Below are positions 1-6,692 of a stretch of DNA of 7,023 nt, piece by piece (within the stretch, counting starts at the first letter, position 1; every line of letters begins with the position of its first letter). Origin of the DNA: an uncultured Erysipelotrichaceae bacterium (lineage in GTDB: Bacteria; Bacillota_I; Bacilli_A; RF39; UBA660); assembly GCA_902767005.1 (NCBI GenBank), contig CACXFY010000059.1, forward strand, positions 1-7,023, read 5' to 3'. Position numbers and translations under genes: made by a program. The notes below the pieces were generated by a model that was not told the DNA's origin, ran no database searches, and was given only the letters and a program-made list of their open reading frames with translations.

Positions 1-516
1 AAATATATAGAGCTTGGAATAAGTGATGTAAACGCTAATAAAATAGTTCAAAATAGAAGTATTAGTAATTATTTAAATGAATTATTAGCTGAAAAAATAG
101 ATTTTAAAGAAGCAAGTAACTTATTACTTGGAGACATTCAAGCATATTTAAATAAAAATGAAAAAGATATTACTGATACTACTTTAACTAAAGAAAGATT
201 TATTGATCTAGTTAATAAAATGTCTGATAATACTCTAACATCTAAGAATTTAAAAGATATTTTAGATAAAGTATTAGAAGAAGATAAATCAATAGATAGT
301 ATTATGAAAGAATGTAATATAGAAAATATTACTGATGACTCTACAATTAGAGAAGTAATAAAGAAAATAATAGCTGCCAATCCTGAAAGTGTAGCTGACT
401 ATAAAGCAGGCCATGATAGAGCTATAAAATTCTTAATGGGACAAGTTATGAAAGAGACTAAAGGCGGTATAAATCCAAAGATGGCCATGGATATATTGAC
501 AGAAGAGTTAAGCTAA
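1..516 (+). CDS. gatB: Aspartyl/glutamyl-tRNA amidotransferase subunit B, C-terminal part (5' end outside window)
   Basis: The frame is open from base 1 to TAA at 514-516 and gives 171 residues, about the last third of a GatB (usually about 475 aa). The signature is the C-terminal YqeY-like helical tail: the stretch NPESVADYKAGHDRAIKFL followed by GQVMKETKGGINP and a final ILTEEL, which is nearly diagnostic of GatB/GatE. In the family, GatB works in the cytoplasmic GatCAB complex. It binds misacylated Glu-tRNA(Gln) or Asp-tRNA(Asn), and its kinase-like core activates the acyl group for amidation with ammonia from GatA. The tail domain seen here contacts the tRNA. The catalytic core lies upstream of the window, as presumably do gatC and gatA. 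The internal ATG at base 220 is not the start, because the GatB-like sequence continues upstream of it. No convincing terminator follows, so read-through into the next gene is possible. Confidence 0.95.
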   Translation, partial: KYIELGISDVNANKIVQNRSISNYLNELLAEKIDFKEASNLLLGDIQAYLNKNEKDITDTTLTKERFIDLVNKMSDNTLTSKNLKDILDKVLEEDKSIDSIMKECNIENITDDSTIREVIKKIIAANPESVADYKAGHDRAIKFLMGQVMKETKGGINPKMAMDILTEELS

Positions 517-524
517 ATTGTCAA

Positions 525-553
525 TTGAAAATGACTATTACATAGTGTATAAT
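525..553 (+). promoter_or_regulatory. Sigma-A type promoter for the 574-3953 gene unit
   Basis: TTGAAA at 525-530 (-35, four of six consensus bases) is followed after exactly 17 bases by a perfect TATAAT at 548-553 (-10). Start of transcription is expected near A561, about 13 bases before the ATG at 574. The promoter fills the 57-base gap after gatB. It implies that the downstream genes can be expressed independently of gatB. Confidence 0.75.
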
Positions 554-560
554 TATTATT

Positions 561-570
561 AGGATGTGAT
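561..570 (+). promoter_or_regulatory. Ribosome binding site at the very 5' end of the predicted transcript
   Basis: AGGATGTGAT matches the extended Shine-Dalgarno consensus AGGAGGTGAT at nine of ten bases and sits 3 bases before the ATG at 574. It supports this start codon. It begins at about the predicted transcription start, so the leader would be almost nothing but the Shine-Dalgarno sequence. Confidence 0.65.
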
Positions 571-573
571 GAT

Positions 574-1020
574 ATGGACTTTCTAAAAAAGAATAGAACA
601 ACTATTATAGCAATTGCTGTATTTTTAATAGTATTAGTAGTAATGTTTAAATTCATTGCTATATTAACTGGTGATGAAGAAAAAGCTATTTATGGAGACA
701 GAATTAATGGTATTAGTGCCGTAAAAATTGATGGTAATAAAGAGGATCAAATAGAAGAAGCATTAAAAGATTCAACTACTAAAGTTGAAATAAAAAATGC
801 TGGTAGATTAGTTACTATTATTGCAACTATTAATGATGATACTACTCGTGATAGTGCTAAAGCTTTAGCAAATAAAGCCATAGAACCATTAACAGCAGAG
901 CAAAAGAAATACTTCGATGTCCAAATAATTATTAAGAAAGAAAAGGAAGATGCACAATTTCCAATTATTGGCTATAGACAACATACTAGAGATGCCTTTT
1001 CATGGACAAAAGATAGATAG
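574..1020 (+). CDS. Small single-pass membrane protein of unknown family
   Basis: 148 residues. A short basic N-terminus (MDFLKKNR) precedes one hydrophobic helix at about residues 10-32. The remaining roughly 115 residues would lie outside the membrane by the positive-inside rule. This outer part alternates predicted strands and helices. A segment at about 56-120 (IEEALKD, then KVEIKNAGRLVTIIATI, then a helix, then YFDVQIII) is loosely reminiscent of a BON-like alpha/beta domain, but I do not recognise the family and the resemblance is weak. The C-terminus FPIIGYRQHTRDAFSWTKDR is rich in aromatic and charged residues and may be a conserved motif. It is the first gene after the promoter at 525-553 and lies 15 bases upstream of the sensor gene, so the two are probably co-transcribed. 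The start is fixed by the near-consensus ribosome binding site at 561-570. The function is unknown; an envelope role is inferred only from topology and neighbours. Confidence 0.85.
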   Translation: MDFLKKNRTTIIAIAVFLIVLVVMFKFIAILTGDEEKAIYGDRINGISAVKIDGNKEDQIEEALKDSTTKVEIKNAGRLVTIIATINDDTTRDSAKALANKAIEPLTAEQKKYFDVQIIIKKEKEDAQFPIIGYRQHTRDAFSWTKDR

Positions 1021-1035
1021 AATGGGGAATGACTA

Positions 1036-3075
1036 ATGAAAAAGAAATTAATAATAATCTTGCCTATTATAATAGCTGCATTAGCCTTTGTCTTTGTATA
1101 TAGATATTACAACAAAGAAGATGCCAATACTACATTAACTGTAACCGAGAAAAAATGGGTTCAAGATAATAAAGAAAAACAATATGACTTCGAAATAGTA
1201 AATGATTATCCATTATATGGTACCAATGGAGAAGGAGTAATCTTTGACTTTGTAGCTGATTTCGAAGAAAATATTGGAATAGAATTTAATAAAATACCAT
1301 ATCTAATTGGATCAGAATTAACTACTGACAGTTTTAGAATAAGAATACTTAATAATGATGATAAATTAGCTAAAGATGATTTGTTCTTATTTGATGATTA
1401 CTATGTAGCAGTAGGTACAGACTATCAAAGAATTAATCATATTTCAGATATGAAGAATATTACTTTTGGAGTATTTGAAGAAGATAGAGATACAATTAGT
1501 TATTATTTAAAAAGTGGTACTAACTTATCATATAAAGCTTATGATTCTATTGATAAGTTATATAAAGCTTTAGATAATAAAGAAATAAATATGGTAATCG
1601 TACCAAATATTATGTATTTAAACTATACAATCGAAAAAGATAAGTATTCTGTAAATTACTATTTTACTGAAATGAAAAAACAAGTAGTTTTATCATTAAG
1701 TAAAAGTAATCCAGAATTAAATAAAATAGTAACTAAATATTATAATAAATGGAGATTAACTAAATATATTAAAGAATATAATAATGCCTATCTAAATTAT
1801 TACTTAGATAAAAATGAATTATCAGCTAAGACTAAAGCAGAGTTGATTTCTAAGAATTATGTTTATGGTTATGTAGAAAATCCACCATATGAAGTAAAAG
1901 TACATAATAAATTATCAGGTATAGCAGGAGAGTATATTGATAGAGTTACAAGATTATCTGATATTAATTTTAAATTAAAGAAATTTAACTCTAAAAAAGA
2001 TTTACAAAGAGCTATAGATAAAGGGGAAGTAGATATTTACTTTGATTATTATAACTATAATAATGATAAGTATTTACAAACACTATCTACATTTATAGAA
2101 GATTATGTTGTATTAGGAAAACAAGAAGATAATCATATAGTAAATTCATTTGAGAGTATGCGTAATGCTAACTTAGTAATGCTAAGTGGTGATTCTCTAT
2201 ATAATTATTTTTCTAATAATACAAAAGCTAGTATAACAACATATGATAATATAAATGATTTAGTAAAACATAGTAAAGATAAATTATTAGTAATAGATAA
2301 AGAAGTATATTTATTCTATCAAAATAATAAATTTAAAAATTTTAAGCTTATTTATGAAGATACTATGATGAATGATTATAAATTCATGGTAAAGAAAAAT
2401 AATAGAGCTTTCTATGACTTATTTAATTATATTATTAATACTAATTCTTATTATAATTATCGTAATAGTGGACTTGCTAATATGAATGCTTCTATCTTAG
2501 AAGATTCTACATTAGAACAAGTTTATACTATAGTATTAATAATTATCTTTGTACCATTAATTATTATTGGTATATTATATCTATTTGCAAAACATAAACG
2601 TAAGATAAAGAAGATTAAAATAACTGATCGTCATAAATATACAGATATGTTAACAAGTCTAAAGAATCGTAATTACTTAAATGCTAAAATGCAAGAATGG
2701 GAAGATTGTGAAGTGTTCCCACAAAGTATTGTTATGGTAGACTTAAATAACGTTAAATATATTAATGATAATTATGGACATGAAGAAGGAGATCAATTAA
2801 TTATTAAAGCCGCTGGTATTTTAGTTAATACACAGCTAGAAAACAGTGAAATTATCCGTACAGATGGTAATGAATTCTTAATTTACTTAGTAGGTTATAG
2901 TGATAGACAAGTAGCAACTTATACTAAGAAATTATCAAAAGAAATGAAAGGATTACCACATGAGTTTGGAGCAGCAATCGGATATAGTATGATTACTGAT
3001 GAAATTAAAACATTAGATGACGCTATTAATGAAGCTACTCTAGAAATGATAACAAACAAAGAAGAATATAAATAG
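1036..3075 (+). CDS. Membrane sensor with two tandem solute-binding-like ectodomains and a degenerate GGDEF domain
   Basis: 679 residues. In order: signal-anchor helix at about 4-22; first type-3 solute-binding-protein-like domain at about 36-258; second such domain at about 265-485 (opening GYVENPPYEVKVHNKLSGIAGEY); transmembrane helix at about 497-518; basic linker; cytoplasmic GGDEF domain at about 535-675. The GGDEF domain keeps the entry motif DMLTSLKNR (537-545), the first metal aspartate D569 in VMVDLNN, and N577/D586 in the INDNYGHEEGDQL stretch. The signature itself reads R-T-D-G-N-E-F (608-614), so the first Gly is Asp and the metal-binding third residue is N612. No upstream RxxD inhibitory site is visible. 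Active relatives make cyclic di-GMP from two GTP; this one is probably inactive or altered, perhaps a GTP or c-di-GMP binding output. The tandem domains suggest sensing of an amino-acid-like ligand outside the cell, with the ligand unknown. GGGGA at 1024-1028 serves the ATG. The stop is followed at once by the next gene's ribosome binding site, indicating co-transcription. Confidence 0.9.
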   Translation: MKKKLIIILPIIIAALAFVFVYRYYNKEDANTTLTVTEKKWVQDNKEKQYDFEIVNDYPLYGTNGEGVIFDFVADFEENIGIEFNKIPYLIGSELTTDSFRIRILNNDDKLAKDDLFLFDDYYVAVGTDYQRINHISDMKNITFGVFEEDRDTISYYLKSGTNLSYKAYDSIDKLYKALDNKEINMVIVPNIMYLNYTIEKDKYSVNYYFTEMKKQVVLSLSKSNPELNKIVTKYYNKWRLTKYIKEYNNAYLNYYLDKNELSAKTKAELISKNYVYGYVENPPYEVKVHNKLSGIAGEYIDRVTRLSDINFKLKKFNSKKDLQRAIDKGEVDIYFDYYNYNNDKYLQTLSTFIEDYVVLGKQEDNHIVNSFESMRNANLVMLSGDSLYNYFSNNTKASITTYDNINDLVKHSKDKLLVIDKEVYLFYQNNKFKNFKLIYEDTMMNDYKFMVKKNNRAFYDLFNYIINTNSYYNYRNSGLANMNASILEDSTLEQVYTIVLIIIFVPLIIIGILYLFAKHKRKIKKIKITDRHKYTDMLTSLKNRNYLNAKMQEWEDCEVFPQSIVMVDLNNVKYINDNYGHEEGDQLIIKAAGILVNTQLENSEIIRTDGNEFLIYLVGYSDRQVATYTKKLSKEMKGLPHEFGAAIGYSMITDEIKTLDDAINEATLEMITNKEEYK

Positions 3076-3076
3076 T

Positions 3077-3081
3077 GAGGT
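3077..3081 (+). promoter_or_regulatory. Ribosome binding site that decides the YihY/BrkB start
   Basis: GAGGT lies 5 bases upstream of the ATG at 3087, directly after the sensor gene's TAG. A longer reading from GTG at 3075 is in frame but would place this Shine-Dalgarno sequence inside the coding region and leave the GTG without one. ATG 3087 is therefore the better start. The same GAGGT core precedes the gene at 4000. Confidence 0.75.
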
Positions 3082-3086
3082 ATGAA

Positions 3087-3953
3087 ATGGAGCAAGCAAG
3101 AGGTTTTTTTAGAAAAATTATTAATCAGATAAAAAAGCCTGAGATGAGGATCCTTCCTGGTCAGCTTGCTTTTTTTCTTGTTATGTCATTAATCCCGATG
3201 ATTGCTTTAATAGCAACATTGGCAGCAACATTGTCTATTTCAACTGGTACCATAGCTGTATCTATGACTAGCATGATGCCAAAAGAAATAGCTTCTATAC
3301 TAAAAGATATAGTAGGGGAGAATGGACTTAATTTTAATATGGCTGTTTTCCTAATATCAGCCTTCTTATTAGCAAGTAATGGTACACATTCAATGATTAT
3401 TACTTCTAATGAGATATATAGAATAGAATCACGTGATTTTATTAGTCGAAGAGTAAAAGCTATATTTATGATTTTCTTATTAGTATTAGTCTTTTTCTTC
3501 CTATTAATAGTTCCAGTGTTTGGAGATAATATCTTTAATCTATTAAAAGAAAGTTTTAAAGATAATACTATAGTAGATATATCATATGTAGTATACAAAG
3601 TAGTTAAATATCCATTGATTGCTTTATTACTTTTATTCAATATAAAACTAATTTATGTTATCGCTCCAGACGAACAGATACCATCACACTCTACAACATC
3701 AGGAGCTATATTCACAACAGTAGGATGGATTATCGCCACAGAAATATATGCTTTCTATGTTGGTAGTTTTGCCTCATATGGTATCTTCTATGGATCTATC
3801 TCTAACGTCTTAATCTTATTGATTTGGATCTATATACTGTCTTACATCTTTGTTCTAGGAATGGGAATAAATGCTGGAACCTATAAAGAGGAGACTATGG
3901 AGATGCAACGGATTTTAGAAGAGGAAATAAAAGAACAAAAGACTTCTAAATAA
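3087..3953 (+). CDS. YihY/virulence factor BrkB family membrane protein
   Basis: 288 residues from ATG 3087 (292 if the in-frame GTG at 3075 were used). Six hydrophobic helices are visible at about 25-50, 83-106, 123-146, 168-192, 205-228 and 238-262, with a charged Glu/Lys-rich tail at 267-288. The family signatures are the first-helix motif GQLAFFLVMSLIP and the C-terminal stretch YGIFYGSISN then LIWIYILSYIFVLGMGINAG, matching the usual YGS...LLWLY...GaxxNA pattern. Length is normal for the family, so it looks intact. YihY/BrkB proteins are integral membrane proteins; BrkB was linked to serum resistance in Bordetella and the family was once mislabelled as RNase BN. Biochemical function is not established, and roles in transport or cell-envelope polymer handling remain suggestions. 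It is the last gene of the unit with the sensor and ends in a terminator whose loop holds its stop codon. The first 100 bases use CTT, CCT and AGG codons more than the rest of the gene. Confidence 0.92.
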   Translation: MEQARGFFRKIINQIKKPEMRILPGQLAFFLVMSLIPMIALIATLAATLSISTGTIAVSMTSMMPKEIASILKDIVGENGLNFNMAVFLISAFLLASNGTHSMIITSNEIYRIESRDFISRRVKAIFMIFLLVLVFFFLLIVPVFGDNIFNLLKESFKDNTIVDISYVVYKVVKYPLIALLLLFNIKLIYVIAPDEQIPSHSTTSGAIFTTVGWIIATEIYAFYVGSFASYGIFYGSISNVLILLIWIYILSYIFVLGMGINAGTYKEETMEMQRILEEEIKEQKTSK

Positions 3954-3966
3954 TAGAAGTTTTTTT
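3937..3966 (+). terminator. Intrinsic terminator overlapping the YihY/BrkB stop codon
   Basis: ACTTCTA (3942-3948) pairs with TAGAAGT (3954-3960) around a five-base loop, AATAA. The stem can be extended by a G-T and several A-T pairs, and a run of seven T closes it (3960-3966). The loop contains the gene's TAA stop (3951-3953), so the 5' arm is coding sequence for the final residues. The stem is AU-rich and of moderate strength. Confidence 0.7.
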
Positions 3967-3982
3967 ATATATGTGTTATAAT
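3954..3982 (+). promoter_or_regulatory. Extended -10 promoter for the LTA synthase unit
   Basis: TGTTATAAT at 3974-3982 is a perfect TGn extended -10 element. At 17 bases upstream the -35 position (3954-3959, TAGAAG) matches consensus at only three of six bases and lies in the 3' arm of the preceding terminator, which fits extended -10 promoters that can do without a good -35. Transcription would start near 3988-3990, at the Shine-Dalgarno sequence GAGGT (3989-3993), only about 11 bases before the ATG at 4000. Confidence 0.65.
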
Positions 3983-3999
3983 ATTCACGAGGTAATAGT

Positions 4000-6069
4000 A
4001 TGAAAAGAATAAAAAACGGAGTTAGAGAATTAAATAAAAAATTAATTAAGTACTTTTCTAAAGTAAAAAGAGAACATTTAATTCAAGAATACTTCAAAGA
4101 AAATATGCTTTTTATAACTTTTGTATTTACATGTGTCTTAAACTCAACGATTTTAAGATTCTTTTGTATGCATACAATTGAGAATTATTTATCAATAAAA
4201 GCTATACTTGCTGACTTAACAGTAGTAATAATAGCCGGAAGTTTTGGTTATTTATTTAAACCGAAAAATAGGTTTACTTATTTTATGATAATGGAAATAT
4301 TCTTCACAGCGATATGCATGATTAATTCAGTATATTATACATTCTATACATCATTCGCTAGTGTATCTATGTTAGTCTTAACACAATATATTGGTGATGT
4401 AGGAGATGCCGTTGTTGAAAATGTTTTGCAACTAAAAGATTTAATCTATATAATTGGACCATTAATTCTATTATTTGTATATTTAAAAACTAAAAGAAAG
4501 AATTCTAATAAGAAAATAGAATTAAGATCAGTAAGAAAAAAGAAAACATTGAAGACTTTATCTTTTGGAGGATTTCTCTTATTACTATTCTTAATAACAA
4601 TGAGTTCTTTGGATGTATCAAGATTTATAAAACAATGGAATAAAGAATATATTGTCATGCGTTTTGGTATTTATGTATATCAAGCTAACGACTTAGTAAC
4701 ATCACTACAACCAAGAATAAATGCTATGTTTGGTTATGACCAAGCAAAAAAAGAATTCCAAGAGTATTATGATAATCGAGATAATACTCATGATAATAAT
4801 GAATATACCGATATCTTTAAAGGAAAAAATGTCATAGTAATACATGGCGAAAGTATAATGACTAATGCTATGGAACTAAAGTTTAATGGTCAAGAAGTAA
4901 CACCAAATGTTAATAAACTAGCTAGTGAAGGATTATTCTTTGATAATTTCTATTCACAAGTTAGTGTTGGAACATCTTCCGACACAGAATTAACATTTAA
5001 TACTTCACTAATGCCAACTAAATCAGGAACAGCCTTTGTATCATATTCAGATAGGTATTATATAAGTATCCCTAAATTATTAAAAGAACAAGGTTATTAT
5101 GCTTATAGTATGCATGCTAATAATGCTGACTTCTGGAATAGAAGAACTATGCATAACTCTCTAGGTTATGATAAGTTTATTGCTAAAGCGGATTATGAAG
5201 TCAAAAAAGAGAACGTGATTGGTTTAGGCTTAAGTGATAAAGAATTCTTTGCACAATCAGTTCCAAAGATGAAAAAGATAGCTGAAAAGAAAGAAAAATG
5301 GTATGCCCTAAGCATTATGCTATCAAATCATACACCGTTCAGTGATGTAACTAAATATGGAGATTATGACGTTAGTATTAAAGAAAATGTAACTAAAGAA
5401 GATGGTACAACTGAAGAAGTAACATATCCATATATGGAAGGAACAAAACTAGGTAATTATTTTAAATCACTTCATTATGCTGATTCAGCTTTAGGAGAAT
5501 TTATGACTGAATTAGATGAAGCAGGTCTATTAGAAAATACAGTAGTAATATTATATGGAGATCATGATGCTAGACTACCAAGAAAAGATTACAATAGACT
5601 ATATAATTATGATAAAGAAAATGATAAAACTTTAGCAGAAGATGATCCAAATTATCATGACTATGATGCTTATCAATATGAAATAGGTAGAAGAGTACCA
5701 TTAATAATCTGGACTAAAAAATCTGCTGGAAATCATAAACTAAATAAAAAAATAAGTAATGTTATGGGAATGTATGATGTACTTCCAACAGTAGGTAATA
5801 TGTTTGGTTTCTCTAATCAATATGCATTAGGACATGACATATTCTCTATCAAAGATAAAAATATAGTAGCTTTCCCAAATGGTAACTGGGTTACTAATAA
5901 AGTATATTATAATAGTCAAAAACAAGCTTATTTATCATTGACAGAAGAACCAATAACAGAAGAAGAAATAACAAACAATACCGAATACACTAATAAATTA
6001 TTAGATGTATCAAATAATATAATAGTATTTAATCTATTAAAACCAGAAGAAGAGGGAGGACAAGAATGA
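4000..6069 (+). CDS. LTA synthase family protein (LtaS-like, sulfatase/alkaline phosphatase superfamily)
   Basis: 689 residues. Five N-terminal transmembrane helices are seen at about 35-53, 65-86, 91-115, 146-162 and 185-202, as in LtaS, then a linker and an extracellular catalytic domain from about 275. Against Staphylococcus aureus LtaS recalled from memory, the active-site residues line up: E284 (in HGES), S326 in GTSSDTE where LtaS has Thr300, W379 and R381 in FWNR, H444 in SNHTPF, and D521/H522 in YGDHDA. The family transfers glycerol phosphate from phosphatidylglycerol to a growing lipoteichoic acid or to a primer glycolipid, using a metal-bound Thr (Ser here) nucleophile. Related enzymes transfer other phospho-alcohol groups, so the exact polymer is uncertain. 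A Tyr/Asp-rich stretch at about 524-561, after the DH motif, looks longer than in LtaS. It has its own promoter and the Shine-Dalgarno GAGGT at 3989-3993. Its TGA stop overlaps the next ATG, coupling the two genes. Confidence 0.93.
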   Translation: MKRIKNGVRELNKKLIKYFSKVKREHLIQEYFKENMLFITFVFTCVLNSTILRFFCMHTIENYLSIKAILADLTVVIIAGSFGYLFKPKNRFTYFMIMEIFFTAICMINSVYYTFYTSFASVSMLVLTQYIGDVGDAVVENVLQLKDLIYIIGPLILLFVYLKTKRKNSNKKIELRSVRKKKTLKTLSFGGFLLLLFLITMSSLDVSRFIKQWNKEYIVMRFGIYVYQANDLVTSLQPRINAMFGYDQAKKEFQEYYDNRDNTHDNNEYTDIFKGKNVIVIHGESIMTNAMELKFNGQEVTPNVNKLASEGLFFDNFYSQVSVGTSSDTELTFNTSLMPTKSGTAFVSYSDRYYISIPKLLKEQGYYAYSMHANNADFWNRRTMHNSLGYDKFIAKADYEVKKENVIGLGLSDKEFFAQSVPKMKKIAEKKEKWYALSIMLSNHTPFSDVTKYGDYDVSIKENVTKEDGTTEEVTYPYMEGTKLGNYFKSLHYADSALGEFMTELDEAGLLENTVVILYGDHDARLPRKDYNRLYNYDKENDKTLAEDDPNYHDYDAYQYEIGRRVPLIIWTKKSAGNHKLNKKISNVMGMYDVLPTVGNMFGFSNQYALGHDIFSIKDKNIVAFPNGNWVTNKVYYNSQKQAYLSLTEEPITEEEITNNTEYTNKLLDVSNNIIVFNLLKPEEEGGQE
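6055..6060 (+). promoter_or_regulatory. Strong internal ribosome binding site for the coupled downstream gene
   Basis: GGAGGA lies inside the last codons of the LTA synthase-like gene, where it is read as part of the EEGGQE tail, 5 bases before the ATG at 6066. It supports that start and translational coupling through the ATGA overlap at 6066-6069. Confidence 0.8.
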
Positions 6070-6692
6070 CAAAACGTAAAAGAAAACCAAAAAAGTTATT
6101 ATTTATTATTATTGGATTAATCTTAATATTAGTCGCAGCATTCTTTATTTATAAACATTTCTTTGCTCAAGAAGAAGTAAAAGAAGTAAAAGTAATAGGC
6201 AAAATACCAAAATATGGTTATGTATTAAAAGAGACAAAAACAGCCAAATATAAAAAAATGTTCTATGAATTAAAAGAAATATTAGAAGCAGATAAAGTAG
6301 ATGAAGAAGCTTATGTAAAAAAGATTATAGAAATGTTTATTTATGATTTCTATAGTTTAAATGATAAAGTTGCTAAAACAGATGTAGGTGGAACAGATTT
6401 TGTCTATGATAAAGTACTAGAAAACTTCTTACTAAATGCTGAAGATACTTATTATAAGTATATAGAAAGTAATATTTATAAGAATCGTAAACAAACATTA
6501 CCAGAAGTATCAAAAATAGATATTTCTAATGTAGAAAAGAAACCATTTAAATACAACAATGTAACTGATGATAATGCTTATTATGTCAGTGTTAATTGGG
6601 AATATAAAGGTGGTTTTGAAGACTATCAAAAGAAAGCTGATTTAATATTTGTTCATGATGGTATAAAACTAGTATTAGTAGAATTACAATAA
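6066..6692 (+). CDS. Single-pass membrane protein of unknown family, coupled to the LTA synthase-like gene
   Basis: 208 residues. A strongly basic N-terminus (MTKRKRKPKK) precedes one hydrophobic helix at about 11-33, and the remaining 175 residues are predicted to be outside the membrane. That part has a charged stalk (35-45), a helical section at about 58-135, and a strand-rich C-terminal half ending YYVSVNWEYK then ADLIFVHDGIKLVLVEL. The helix-then-curved-sheet order could suit an NTF2-like fold, but this is a guess from pattern only and no family is recognised. The ATG overlaps the upstream TGA (ATGA) and has a strong ribosome binding site, so it is made together with the LTA synthase-like enzyme. 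That supports, but does not prove, an accessory role at the same site on the cell surface. An imperfect duplication of GAAGTAAAA (6174-6191) encodes the EVKEVK stalk. The gene ends directly at the shared terminator. Confidence 0.85.
   Translation: MTKRKRKPKKLLFIIIGLILILVAAFFIYKHFFAQEEVKEVKVIGKIPKYGYVLKETKTAKYKKMFYELKEILEADKVDEEAYVKKIIEMFIYDFYSLNDKVAKTDVGGTDFVYDKVLENFLLNAEDTYYKYIESNIYKNRKQTLPEVSKIDISNVEKKPFKYNNVTDDNAYYVSVNWEYKGGFEDYQKKADLIFVHDGIKLVLVELQ

Noticed and set aside
138..380. 80-codon open frame on the minus strand
   Set aside because: It lies wholly antisense to well-supported gatB sequence and its translation is a low-complexity Ile/Ser/Leu pattern typical of reversed AT-rich coding DNA.
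518..536. Possible hairpin after gatB (GTCA 520-523 with TGAC 532-535)
   Set aside because: Only four pairs with an eight-base loop and no T run, and it overlaps the -35 element of the promoter. Not a credible terminator.
3075..3086. GTG at 3075 as start of the YihY/BrkB gene
   Set aside because: It has no ribosome binding site of its own, while GAGGT at 3077-3081 is well placed for ATG 3087.
3161..3640. 159-codon open frame on the minus strand
   Set aside because: Antisense to the YihY/BrkB gene, whose family motifs are clear; the reversed translation shows no recognisable domain and is Lys/Ile/Asn-rich filler.
4446..4658. 70-codon open frame on the minus strand
   Set aside because: Antisense to the transmembrane part of the LTA synthase-like gene, with no family features of its own.
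6174..6191. Tandem GAAGTAAAA duplication as a regulatory repeat
   Set aside because: It is only two copies of nine bases inside a coding region, in frame and encoding a charged stalk; most simply a small coding duplication.
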